Source: Metellina segmentata
Taxonomy: Eukaryota > Arthropoda > Arachnida > Araneae > Tetragnathidae
DNA: 64,000 bases
Assembly: GCA_947359465.1 (NCBI GenBank)
Contig: OX375875.1
Location: 61,133,981 to 61,197,980 of the forward strand
Reading direction: 5' to 3'
Shown one piece after another: positions 22,721 to 33,478 of the stretch (its first letter is position 1; the number at the start of each line of letters is the position of its first letter). The notes under the pieces were generated by a model. That model was not told where the DNA came from, ran no database searches, and was given only the letters and a program-made list of their open reading frames with translations. A program made the position numbers and the translations under genes.

Positions 22721-23930
22721 TAAGATGGATCCTCCTCCGAATTTCTGCTGTGTCCGAATAATTTTGTCCATATAGTGTGCATCCATGATAAGTAACATGA
22801 ATCGAACTCGCACCACCTACAACTCACAGGATTGCTAGAGCAGTTCGGAGACCCACTGAGCAACTGTAGCTCCTTGTATTCAAAATGAAAAAATAAGATG
22901 GATCCTCCTCCGAATTTCTGCTGTGTCCAAATAATTTTGTCCATATAGCGTGCATCCATGATAAGTAACATGAATCGAACTCGCACCACCTACAACTCAC
23001 AGGATTGCTAGAGCAGTTCGGAGACCCACTGAGCAACTGTAGCTCCTTGTATTCAAAATGAAAAAATAAGATGGATCCTCCTCCGAATTTCTGCTGTGTC
23101 CAAATAATTTTGTCCATATAGCGTACATCCATGATAAGTAACAAGAATCGAACTCGCACCACCTACAATTCACAGGATTGCTAGAGCAGTTGGGAAACCC
23201 ACTGAGCAACTGTAGCTCCTTACATTCAAAATGAAAAACTAAGATGGATCCTCCTCCTAATTTCTGCTGTGTCCAAATAATTTTTTCCATATAGCATACA
23301 TCCATGATAAGTAACAAGAATCGAACTCGCACCACCTACAACTCACAGGATTGCTAGAGCAGTTCGGAAACCCACTGAGCAACTGTAGCTCCTTACATTC
23401 AAAATGAAAAACTAAGATGGATCCTCCTCCTAATTTCTGCTGTGTCCAAATAATTTTTTCCATATAGCATACATCCATGATAAGTAACAAGAATCGAACT
23501 CGCACCACCTACAACTCACAGGATTGCTAGAGCAGTTCGGAAACCCACTGAGCAACTGTAGCTCCTTACATTCGAAATGAAAAACTAAGATGGATCCTCC
23601 TCCTAATTTCTGCTGTGTCCAAATAATTTTTTCCATATAGCATACATCCATGATAAGTAACAAGAATCGAACTTGCACCACCTACAACTCACAGGATTGC
23701 TAGAGCAGTTGGGAAACCCACTGAGAAACTGTAGCTCCTTACATTCAAAATGAAAAAATAAGATGGATCCTCCTCCTAATTTCTGCTGTCCAAATAATTT
23801 TGTCCATATAGCATACATCCATGATAAGTAACAAGAATCGAACTCGCACCACCTACAACTCACAGGATTGCTAGAGCAGTTAGGAAGCCCACTGAGCAAC
23901 TGCAGCTCCTTATATTGAAAATGAAAATTT
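22721..23930. repeat. 173-bp satellite, seven tandem copies, containing a SINE2 head
   Basis: Unit starts (aagatggatcctcctcc) fall at 22721, 22894, 23067, 23240, 23413, 23586 and 23759, an exact 173-bp spacing. The last unit has a small deletion. About half of each unit, from gaatcgaactcgcaccacct to cccactgagcaactgtagct, matches the SINE2 tRNA-like head in minus orientation. The other half is not SINE. Copies are very similar, and 173 is not a multiple of three, so the open frames across it are artefacts. Confidence 0.95.
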
Positions 23931-23944
23931 TCAAGACCCATAAC

Positions 23945-24820
23945 TGAAATATTTTGTTATTATCACACATACAGTGCAAATAAAGATACATAAAATCTTG
24001 TCTTCCATTGTCAACATGCTTCCAATCTGGACAAGCAGATAATTGCGTCACGATCTAAAAGATCTGAGTGGAGGCAGTATCAGTGAAAATTCACTCTGAA
24101 TAAAACGACTAGAATTCATTCTTTAAATGTTTATTCAAGCGCCTGTTATTTAAACGTTGTCTTGCAAATGAAACCAGCAATGTAACGTCTTTCACAAGAC
24201 CGGATACACGGCTGAATCACACAAGCATAATCTCTGTTTCAAGATAATTAATTTCTCTTGAAACAAAGCTAATAACTTGTTTAGTTCCATAGCGTATCCA
24301 GCTCATGTTTCACGAAAACCAGCTTCGTTGGGAAGTAATGATTCATTTAATGATGTACTTTCGAAACTCCAATAACATCATCCGATCTAAACTGGATCAG
24401 ACGTGTAGCTGAAGGGAATATATTTAGATTTTCTCTGAGCGCAACCAAACCTCTAATTTCTACCAATATTTCCGAGATATAGGAAATCTTTCTCTTCAAA
24501 TTGAAAATTTAAAAAAATATATTACCATTAATGTACATTTCTTTATCTCTTTAATTGACTTCCCACACTAAGAGCTTTTAGGAAAGACTGGAATATCCTG
24601 ATATGACTTTCATTTCTTCTAAAATCGTAAGGGTGTATGTTTGTGTTCTTTTAATAAGTTTTTTCTGTCTTAAGTTTACCGATTCATAGAAAGTATTAAA
24701 AATTAAAATATTGCATGCTTCTATACGTATTTGGTTTATAAATAAATACATTCAGTTGTTTAGTTGGGAGGATAAAATTTTTTACATTTCCTTAGCACTT
24801 TCCTAAGTTTTAGATCTATT
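23945..24820. other. Unique DNA, nothing recognised
   Basis: AT-rich, no recognisable element or exon. Confidence 0.6.
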
Positions 24821-24826
24821 TTAAGA

Positions 24827-25032
24827 GGGTGGCTCGGTGGGTTTGCCCACTAAGCTAGCAACGTGTGAGTTGTAAGTGGAGGAGGTTTGGTTACTGTATC
24901 TTACAAGCGCTTTGCCCTCTTATGTGTCTGTATAACTTTTCTAGACTGTATGTCCATCGACGTGTAGTCTTGTGTTTGGCTCAGAATGTGTGATCAAATA
25001 TAGCGAATATTCCATAAAACCCAACCAACCAT
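24827..25032 (+). mobile_element. SINE2, near full length
   Basis: Head ggtggctcggtgggtttgcc, a diverged B box, body tatgtgtctgtataactttt and gactgtatgtccatcgacgt. The 3' terminus ccataaaacccaaccaacc is the cleanest SINE2 end in the window. Confidence 0.88.
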
Positions 25033-25040
25033 TTCATTAT

Positions 25041-25500
25041 CGAATTTATCTTCTTTTTTAATCTTTAGTCTTCGTTATGTGGAGACTACTACATTACGTA
25101 TTTACCCATAGTAATAGTTCCCATACTTACTGAATGTGACTTTAACAAAATGTAAGTTTATAGTTTCTTGCTAACATTTCCTGTTCTATCATTATTCTAT
25201 ACTGAACAGACCTTGCTTTTACTCTTGAGTTTGGTTCGCTACTTTACTGTCAATCTCTAATACACTCTTTATCGAGTTTATCTCATTTTTTAATCTTGAG
25301 CCTCCGTTTTGAGGAGACTACTGCATTACGCATTTACCCATAGTTGCCGTTCCCATACTAATCGAATGTGACTAAAACAAAATGTCAATTTATAGTTTGT
25401 TGCTAACATTTCCTGTTCTATCTTTAAACTATACTGAATAGACCTTACTTGTACTCTTAAGTTTGATTCCTTACTTTATTGTCAATTTTTGACACACGAT
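25041..25500. repeat. Tandem duplication, ~232-bp unit, two copies
   Basis: Copy 1 (25041-25272) and copy 2 (25273-25500) share ggagactact-cattacg, atttacccatag, gttcccatac, gaatgtgact, tgctaacatttcctgttcta and tatactgaa-agacctt. Moderate divergence indicates age. Non-coding. Confidence 0.85.
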
Positions 25501-26320
25501 AGGTAAATACTCTATTACCTCCTCAGAGTCTAGTACAAATCTTGCTCAAGTTCAATGTTGAATTTTCCAAGTTCTATCGATTATTTTTCACTTCCTGTTA
25601 TTAATCATCATTCATTCTATTTTAAACAAAAGCGATAAGTGCTCTGAAGATACCTTTATTCAAATTTTCGGGTAGCTAATGTTTACAAAATAACAAAAGA
25701 TACAACTACTTCGCTTACATTCCTCTCCAAAATCTCGATAACAGACTAGAAAAGAAAGAGGACGATCCTCAACATATAAGAAATCCGCTTATTTCCTCGA
25801 CTAGCACTTCCATCTTCTTTATCTTCTCTCTCTTCCATCTTCATTCACGCTTCAACTTTTAGCAGGGAAGTTGACGAGGTGCCAACTTTCGAATCTGTTT
25901 AGGAGTATTACTTTATTAAGGATGGATACCATGACTCGTTTACCTGACATATGATCTTGAGCCGAAACCTCGAACCAGTCATTAGCACGGCGCCTTCTTC
26001 ACGGGGCTCAAAATATTGACTTGCTATCCAGTTGACCAATTTGCCGTGACAGCCGAGATCTACGTCATTTATAGGAGTTAAGTTCTCCATTATTCCTGGC
26101 GTAGATGAAACGAGTAGCCAGTCAAACCCATATTTCAGTCTTTTAGGAGGCCAAATGCGACATGCAACGTCTAATGATGTATCGATATTTATTTTTAGAA
26201 CGTAAAACTATATCGATTACACTTTGCTCCCGTTTGACATACGCAGGCTTCGGTCAGTTCTGTATTGCACAAACTAATAATGCTTTGGACTTAAATTCTA
26301 TGATATAAATTATAACGGCT
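25500..26320. other. Unique DNA, nothing recognised
   Basis: A short pyrimidine-rich run near 25800-25850 is the only notable feature. Confidence 0.55.
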
Positions 26321-26325
26321 ATATC

Positions 26326-26778
26326 GAGCCGCGGTAGCTCAGTCAGTAGAGCGTCGGGCTCGCATCAGAAGGGTTGTGGGTTCTGTCCTCGGCGGAGCCT
26401 GCAATTCTGATGATTGCGAGATCGGCGCATCGACCTGGCTAAAGTCCGTCGTGTTCACAAATGGTGAGTGGGGCACGTTAAATAGGTCGTGGTCACAAAG
26501 TCCCCCATGTTCCCATACCAAATCAATACCTATGGGGGGTACCTGATCAGAGGGTTATCGGCCTCTGATTGGGATCTAAGTTACGATATGTGTGAGTGAA
26601 TGGATGTATGAAAGGGGCCTTCCTGTAAAACGGATGTGTCATGTATGACGAGCAAAGTCGGACTTCCTCCCAATGGGGATCAATAACATGGAAGGCACTC
26701 GCCTCTTGCCGTCTTCGACGGGCCTGGCACTCTTCTGGTCTGCCAGTGTAGGCATGAGAAACAACAACAACGGCTATA
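26326..26778 (+). mobile_element. SINE3, ~450 bp, AAC-tailed
   Basis: The head gccgcggtagctcagtcagt then agagcgtcgggctcgcatca is strongly tRNA-like, with a degraded B box (gggttctgtcctcgg). The long body includes catgttcccataccaaatca and gaaggcactcgcctcttgcc. It ends in tandem aac triplets. This is the only copy in the window. Its good head suggests it is fairly young. Confidence 0.8.
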
Positions 26779-26781
26779 TCC

Positions 26782-27410
26782 GTCGTGGTTCCCCGGTTAG
26801 AAGGCCGACCAACCGGCATAGTGGTTAAAGTGTTAGCCTCTAAATCGGAAGGTTCCTGGTTCGGGTCCGGATGTTTGTAAGCGTATGGTGTAGAGGCGGT
26901 TGGTGCACCTTAAATCTGTCGTGGCCGAAAGTCCTCACGTTGGGTTGGGTTGGGGTGGAAGTTTGGAGAGTGGGGTGCCAGCTCAGGTGTTGCTTCGTCA
27001 TCTGACCGTGGTTCAAAATTACGAGGTGCTGTCCTCAGATCTTTCCCTTGAGGGACTGATCCCGGACCGTCGTCAATAGCCCGTTGTGTTGCTCTAGTAC
27101 GACGTTAACTAAAATTACCTTACCCCGGGAAGAAGAGTAACGGATTAGCAACCAGAGGGTTGCGAGTTCGAATCCAACCAAAGATCGTCGTGTACAAAAG
27201 GGGCTGGCGCACGTTGAATTTGTCGTGGCCTAAAATATCCTCACGTTGGCATGGTGAGAAAGATTGAAAAGTGGGGTGCCGTCTCAATATTAACCTCGTC
27301 ATCTGACCGCGGTTCAAAATTAAGACGTCTTTCACTTCCGAGTTTGATACTGAACCGTCATCAATAGCCCGGTGTTTTGCTCCAGTATGAGGTTAATTAA
27401 ATACCTACCC
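26782..27410 (+). mobile_element. SINE4 interrupted by a SINE1
   Basis: The 5' stub (cgtggttccccggttagaag) lies left of the inserted SINE1. The remainder, agagtaacggattagcaacc and on, lies right of it to about 27410. The SINE4 body (gtcgtggcctaaaatatcct, caatagcccggtg, gaggttaattaaatacctac) is homologous to SINE1 but its tRNA head is different. The SINE1 sits at 26804-27121. Confidence 0.75.
26804..27121 (+). mobile_element. SINE1, nested in SINE4
   Basis: Starts gccgaccaaccggcatagtg. It lacks about 8 bp around the B box (ggttcctggttcgggtccgg) and is otherwise complete. Flanks ccccggttagaag (left) and ccccgggaagaag (right) look like a slightly diverged TSD. Confidence 0.85.
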
Positions 27411-27435
27411 CTATGGGTTATTATATAGATATTTT

Positions 27436-27777
27436 GCCGACCAACCGGAATATAGTGGTTGAGGTGATAAAAATTGCAATTGTTAGCCTCTAGATCGGAA
27501 GGTTCCTGGTTCGAATCCGGGTCCGGGCATTGATGTTTGTAAGCGTATGGTGTATAGGCGGCTGGTGCACCTTAAATCTGTCGTGGCCGAAAGTCCTTAC
27601 GTTGGGTTGGCGTGGAAGTTTGGAGAGTGGGGTGCCAGCTCAGGTGTTGCTTCGTCATCTGACCATGATTCAAAATTACGAGGTGTTGTCCTCGGATCTT
27701 TCCCTTAAGGGACTGATCACGGACTGTCGACAATAGCCCGTTGTGTTGGTCTAGTTACGACGTTAATTAAAATTACC
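27436..27777 (+). mobile_element. SINE1 with ~17-bp insertion in the tRNA-like head
   Basis: Full length, but the head reads ttgaggtgataaaaattgca, then attgttagcctc, instead of ttaaggtgttagcctc. This adds about 17 bp right after the A box. The TSD is tatatagatatttt (27422-27435) against tatatagctatttt (27778-27791), with one mismatch. Confidence 0.9.
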
Positions 27778-27825
27778 TATATAGCTATTTTTAATGTACT
27801 TATTTTAGTATTTTAGTTTTCCTAT

Positions 27826-28015
27826 ACTACCCTACAATAATGGACCGTACAGCAAGATGTGATGGTATAAGGGAAAGAATAGATGATTTAATAGTGGGAT
27901 GGTCCACCAGGAACCACATGCAAAGGTCCCAGGCCATATCACGATAAACACCCCCAAACAAGTAGTCGGATTTTATGCAAATCCACAGGGGTCCGGTTTA
28001 TTATTGTAGGGTAGT
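27826..28015. mobile_element. Small inverted-repeat element (MITE-like), 190 bp
   Basis: Perfect 16-bp inverted termini: actaccctacaataat at the left and attattgtagggtagt at the right. No coding capacity. A clear TSD is not visible, so the superfamily is open. Confidence 0.65.
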
Positions 28016-28154
28016 GTATTTTAGTATTATACCTACTTTTCTTAGTTCACCTATCAGGCTTTGACCTCGATTATCATACAGAAGAAGAGTAACATTTCCC
28101 TGTTACCATGTTTACGACCTACCATAAACCGGCATCTGATATGGTATTTTTTTT

Positions 28155-28245
28155 AATTAACGTCACACTAGAGTAACGGGTGGTAACGGTCCGGGACCAA
28201 TCTCCAAAGGGAAAGAGCCAAGGACAACACGTAACGATATCGGTA
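28155..28245 (-). mobile_element. SINE1 3' fragment
   Basis: ttaattaacgtcacactaga, then ggtccgggaccaatctcc and gggaaagagccaaggacaac. Truncated and diverged. Confidence 0.75.
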
Positions 28246-28259
28246 TCTGAATGCATAAG

Positions 28260-28850
28260 CTAGATAACTCAATTTTTTTTAATTTTAAGATAAATGGAAA
28301 ATTAATTTTTAGATAAAGGCACTCTCAGTTTTAGACATACCTACACTTTCTAGCCGATAGATAAAAGTTGACAACTACTTGCATTAAATCCTGTATGCGA
28401 ACTTGGATTTACTAACTAAAGTATAACTCAAAATACACCAATTTTTGAGTTACTTCTTGCATTTCGCAAGTGACGATACAACAAAACTTGATGAAAATCG
28501 ATCGCCGGTGAAGTCAGTCAATTACTTTTATTCAATCCTCTTTATCGAAAAAATTGCAAATGAATTCTCATGACAAAAGTTCTTCATAATTGCTTTCTAA
28601 AACAATTTTAGTTCTATAGAGAACGAAGAAAACTTCTGTAGAATAATTTAAATTTATATATATTTCAACAAAAAGGAACTGAGAAAAGTAATCTTGAACA
28701 ATTCCGGTCAGGGGTTTTGATTTGGAATTATAAAGCAATAGGACGTTGCAATAAATTAAGAATGAAAGAAAAACCATTATATTTCTGTATGTTTACAGCT
28801 ACATAGGAGAAGGAACTAAAAAATTTTTACGTCAATCAAAACAATTATGA
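28260..28850. other. Unique AT-rich DNA, nothing recognised
   Basis: No recognisable features. Confidence 0.6.
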
Positions 28851-28851
28851 C

Positions 28852-29226
28852 GCCGACCAACCGATATAATGGTTAAGGTGTTAGCCTCTAGATCGGAAGG
28901 TTCCTGGTTCGAATCCGGGTCCGGGCATTAATGTTTGTAAGTGCATGGTGTAGAGGCGGATGGTGCCCCTTGAATCTGAAGTGACCGAAAGTCGTCACGT
29001 TGGGTTGGTGAGGAAGCTTGGAGAGTGGAGTGCTAGCTCAAGTGTTGTCTCGTCATCTGACCGTGGTTCAAAATTACGTGGTGTTGTCCTTGGATCTTTC
29101 CATTAAGGGACTGATCCTGGACCGTCGTCAATAGCCCGCTGTGTTGCTCTAGTACGACGTTAATTAAAAATTACCCTATTACCATAATTACACTGTATGC
29201 TATCTACAATCGTAAAAACTTAAGAC
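28852..29226 (+). mobile_element. SINE1 carrying a 3' flank from another locus
   Basis: Good head (gccgaccaaccgatataatg, B box ggttcgaatccgggtccggg) and a body with the variants seen at 4621. Beyond the normal 3' end (about 29182) it continues with cataattacact and gtatgctatctacaatcg to taagac, about 44 bp that equal the right TSD plus the unique flank of the 4621 copy. Confidence 0.88.
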
Positions 29227-29277
29227 TTAGGGAATTGATCCCGGACCGTCGTCAATAGCCCGGTGTGTTGCTCACAG
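29227..29277 (+). mobile_element. SINE1 internal/3' fragment
   Basis: agggaattgatcccggaccg, then tcgtcaatagcccggtgtgt and tgctc. Only the distal body is present. Confidence 0.7.
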
Positions 29278-29340
29278 TCCAACTGAGTGACACCTGTGAC
29301 GCATAGATGATATAATTCGCATTGAAATTTCGAGTGGTAA

Positions 29341-29647
29341 TGGTAATTTTAGTTAACGTCGTACTGGAGAAACACAACAGGCAATTGGCAACGGTCCGGG
29401 ATTAGTCCCTTAAGGGAAAGATCCGAGGACAACAAATCGTAATTTTGAACCACATTTAGATGACGAAGCAACACCTGAGGTGGCACCTCACTCTCCAAAC
29501 TTCCACACCAACCCAACGTGAGGACTCTCGGCCACGACAGATTTAAGCTGCACCATAAGCTTACAAACATCCCTGCCCGGACTCGGATTCGCACCAGGAA
29601 CCATCCGATCCAGAGGCTAACACCTTAACCACTATACCAGCTGGTCG
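29341..29647 (-). mobile_element. SINE1, nearly full length, with shared 3' flank
   Basis: Minus-strand copy from ggtaatttta to ccagctggtcg. Its 3' flank (29278-29340, caactgagtgacacctgtga and on) is also found next to the SINE1 at 58379, so the flank travelled with the SINE or both derive from a longer-tailed subfamily. Confidence 0.88.
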
Positions 29648-29675
29648 TCCTGTGATGGAATAGAGGGAATTGGTA

Positions 29676-29788
29676 ATTATTAATTAACGTCGCACTACAG
29701 CAACACAACGGACAATTGACGACGGTCCGGGATCAATCCCCTAAGCGGAAGATGCGAGGACAACACCTCGTAATTTTGAACCATGATG
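29676..29788 (-). mobile_element. SINE1 3' fragment
   Basis: ttaattaacgtcgcactaca to cgtaattttgaaccatgat. 5'-truncated. Confidence 0.8.
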
Positions 29789-30182
29789 GAACAAAGGAAT
29801 GAGGATGCGTAATTTATCTTACAATTACATATCAAAGAAAATTCTAAATAAGTTTCATTTTAAAGGAAGAAAAATACATTAAAAAGTAGCATTAAATACC
29901 TTCCATTGTGCTGATTTTCACTTAGAAAAAGAGTCGAAATCCTAATCTCGACTCGTTCAAATTTAGCGTCTTGATATTGGCAACCATCCTGCTGAATTTC
30001 ACACTTCCCTGGAAGAGATCATTCTTTTATTAGCACGGGAATAAAATTTCTCTCCCGTTACACATAATGGTACTATATTTCATATTCTGTATAAATGACA
30101 TTGAAAACTACATTAAATAATATCATCGAAATTATTATGCTATAATTAAATAAATTATGAATAAAAAAACATGAGGTACCAG

Positions 30183-30405
30183 ATGGTAATTGGTAATTTT
30201 TTAGTTAACGTCGTATTAGAGCAACACAACGGGCTATTGACGACGGTCCGGGATCAGTCCCTTAAGGGAAAGATCGGAGGACAACACCTCGTAATTTTGA
30301 ACCACGGTCAGATTACGAAGCAACACTTGAGCTGGCACCCCACTCTCCAAACTTCCACGCCAACCCAACGTGAGGACTTTTCGGCCACGACAGATTTAAG
30401 GTGCC
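30183..30405 (-). mobile_element. SINE1, 5'-truncated
   Basis: Minus-strand copy from ggtaattggtaattttttag to cacgacagatttaaggtgc. The head is missing. Confidence 0.85.
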
Positions 30406-30447
30406 GCAAGGTCTTAAAGAGGACAAGAAAGGAATGAGGGAAATAGG

Positions 30448-30493
30448 TAATGGTAATTTTAGTTAACGTCGTACTAGAGCAACACAACGGGCT
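30448..30493 (-). mobile_element. 46-bp SINE1 stub with perfect 15-bp TSD
   Basis: Only the extreme 3' end of SINE1 is present (taatggtaattttagttaac to aacacaacgggct). It is flanked by exact aatgagggaaatagg at 30433-30447 and 30494-30508. This is a severely 5'-truncated insertion and shows directly that integration starts at the ATTACC-type tail. Confidence 0.92.
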
Positions 30494-30509
30494 AATGAGG
30501 GAAATAGGA

Positions 30510-32285
30510 AACGGGAAGGATTACTGGGGTACTTTGCGGCAGTGAAACCCATACACACCTAAAGAAAATGTGCCCCTCGTGTGTTTCTCTATGTGAAAAA
30601 GCGTTGTGATTCATAGGAGAAAAAATTAGAACTGCATAGTTAGACACAGTATCAAGGACTTTACTATACCATTTTTCAATTGTAGTTCCAGGTCTAAAAA
30701 CACATGAATGAAGGTACGGAGTCCACCATCGAAAAGTCAGTCTTTAACACAGTACTATGAGCCAAATCATGGTGTTAAGAGATGTTGAGACTGTTTGCAT
30801 GTAACATGTTCTCAAGATTAGAACACGTCAAGTCAAGAAGACAGTCCTGATTCTTGCATAAAAAGAGAGAGTAGTGAATACTTGTAATTGAATTCAAAAC
30901 ACATGTTCATGGCACTACTGTAAATGTGCTTTTCTAATTCAAAGCAAAATTTTGGTATTAGTGCGTATATATTCTAATGGAAGCCTTCGCCTTACGACAA
31001 ATTGATATAAGCCCTTCAATGGCAGAAGTGGGGAAATATGTGGTAGAAAAAAAGATTTACTGACTGTCACAATAACAGTATGTCTAGTCCAGGACAGGTT
31101 CTGTGTTGCTTTGGGATGTCATGGAAGGTTATTCAGGATAATCCGTGATATCTTTTGGACATTTTTTGCAGAAAGGACATAATAGAACTGATTTAATTTT
31201 GATCCGGTACTAGAAAAGGAATGGCTGAAATGTAATCGGTAGAATAACTAGAGCTACAATTCAAACGAGTCTTCTGGTACCATCGCAAAGAAAATTCCAC
31301 AGAAAAAGAATTATAAATTAAGAGAATAAATCCATCGTGAACTGCAGAATAGCAATAGAATACCCGACTGCAACAAACAACCTTGTTTCAATGCTTTCGA
31401 AATCGGTATCGCATTCATTGAAAACGAAAGAAATAGCGATACTGTAAGAACGTTCCCACCAAAATCAAATCTATTTTTTCCCATCTCTTTTTTTATACAC
31501 ACGAAAATGCGAATAACATTAAGAAAATAAAAAAGTTCTCGGTCAATTTCCTTACAGATGGTAGACGTCATCTATTGCTCTGTCGTCCGTAATCCATCCA
31601 CGATTTTCCTTGATTTGAAGGAAGAGGGAAGGAAATCGGTCGATAATAGTCAAAAATGCGGAAGAATTTACGTGATGACAAGCAGAACTAGGTTTCCTGA
31701 GCGATCATTATACCTGCTGGCATCTGAAAAAAAAAGACCTATCCGAAAACACAGAAACAAAAAGTGCTTAGCGTTGTATAGGTTCCAAACGTTAAATTTG
31801 AAAAGGGATCGCTAAAATTTCAAAAGGAAGAATGACACTGGAACTGTAAATGTTGTGTGAGCGCACACAATTTAAATGGCCATGGAAACATTCTGTATAA
31901 CTAAAATCTTCAAGAAATATTCTGAATAATAAAAAGAGCGAGGAACATGGGCCATGTATTATTGTCATGTCATGTATTGGGTCCCATAGTTTCAAGAATA
32001 TGGTTTAGAAGTGGTGTGATACAACAATAGTTCTGGTCTAAGTTGAAAAAGCAAGTCAAGCTTGGAGACAAAAATTTGCTGATTATATTTATTAACAACA
32101 AGGAGTTTATCAATCCGTGAAAAATTTGCTGAAGAAACCTTAAAATTCAGATAAACGTTCTTCCAGTCCTAATCTGGTTTGAATACATTTTATGACAATT
32201 TGCACATTTGTGAAAATGGATATGGGTCACATTTGTGACTGGGTTATTCAAGGCCGCAGAAGGAAGAACATGTTTCACTATTCTA
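30510..32285. other. Mostly unique DNA, no supported gene
   Basis: One plus-strand frame of 85 codons (31558-31815) follows a reasonable acceptor (gtcaatttccttacag). It has no recognisable domain and no good donor, so I do not call it. Confidence 0.5.
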
Positions 32286-32301
32286 ACAGAACAATGGCGA
32301 G

Positions 32302-32596
32302 GTAATGGTAATTTTTAGTTAACATCGTACTAGAGCAACACAACGGGCTATTGACGACGGTCCGGAATCAGTCCCTTAAGGGAAAGATTCGAGGACAACA
32401 CCTCGTAATTTTGAACCACGGTCAGATGACGAAGCAACACCTGAGCTGGCACCCCACTCTCCAAACTTCCACGCCAACCCAACGTGAGGACTTTCGGCCA
32501 CGACAGATTTAAGGTGCACCAGCCGCCTCTACACCATACGTTTACAAACATCCATGCCCGCACCCGGATTCGAACCAGGAACCTTCCGATCTAGAG
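32302..32596 (-). mobile_element. SINE1 with perfect 13-bp TSD, 5'-truncated in the head
   Basis: Body and B box are intact, but the copy stops at ccgatctagagg and so lacks the A-box side. The TSD gaacaatggcgag is exact at 32289-32301 and 32597-32609. It is presumably recent, and unable to drive Pol III by itself. Confidence 0.93.
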
Positions 32597-32609
32597 GAAC
32601 AATGGCGAG

Positions 32610-33465
32610 AGTTCGTAATAAAGGATAATGCTGGACAAATAATCCAGCTCATATAAAGCAAGAAAATTTGGTTAAATTTATTTAAGTCTTCATGGTTGAT
32701 CAACGGACAAAATCGACGTCAAAAGATGAATTTTTTTTCTAGATTTAGTGTTTGCGCCTTGTCTATTGCTGTGACATATGCTGTCGCCATTATTTAATTG
32801 GCGTATATTTTCATATGCTACACAAGTCTCACTTTGGATAGAACAATAATTAGAATCTGTACTGATATACCTGATGTAGTAGAAAAATTGAAATACATGT
32901 CTAGTAATAATACGTCTTCCTTTAGTTCGAATTACCCACAACACCAAACTCAACAGAGTCCGTCTCGAAATCTCTTAAGTATCGTTTCCACCCCCTGTTC
33001 AGAATTTCCTTCAAGAAAATACTCAAATTCAGAGAAACGTTCTACCAGTCTTAATCTGCTTTGAGTAATGCGATAGTCCGTTGACAAGCTGAATCAACTC
33101 AAGTGTGGAGTGATTATGTTACATAAACAGAACGAGTTTCAGTGATCCGTAAGAACGGTTAGGGGTAGGTTTCCTGGTCAATTAATTTACTTGTAGCCAG
33201 CATAGTCGTATGCAGAACAGATATAATGCAGGACAGCAATGTCTGGATTGTTCAGTTTTTTGATGGACGGTAGCGATGTCAGAAGCTTGAAATCTTTTGC
33301 GAGGTTTTCAATCACAGAAAAATTAAAAATTAGTGCCTTTGCAAGGCTATTTAACATGTTTTTAGGACTACATTTAAAAGATAGAAATAAATTAATCCGT
33401 TAATGCAAAGATGAAGCTTTCACGGGTGCTAAGTTTGAATTTCAAGACCAAAAACACGTCAAGCG
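32610..33465. other. Unique DNA, nothing recognised
   Basis: No supported features. Confidence 0.55.
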
Positions 33466-33478
33466 TCATTAATATTTG

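Noticed and set aside
22720..24051. Overlapping open frames of 80-112 residues across the satellite, repeating the same peptide
   Set aside because: They arise from a 173-bp tandem repeat open in several frames. The unit is not a multiple of three, so the peptide repeats by frame rotation. There is no start context, no domain and no single conserved frame.
26326..26400. A genuine tRNA gene at the SINE3 head, and similar tRNA-like segments elsewhere
   Set aside because: A- and B-box-like segments exist, but the acceptor stems do not pair convincingly and each is followed by a SINE body. They are SINE promoters.
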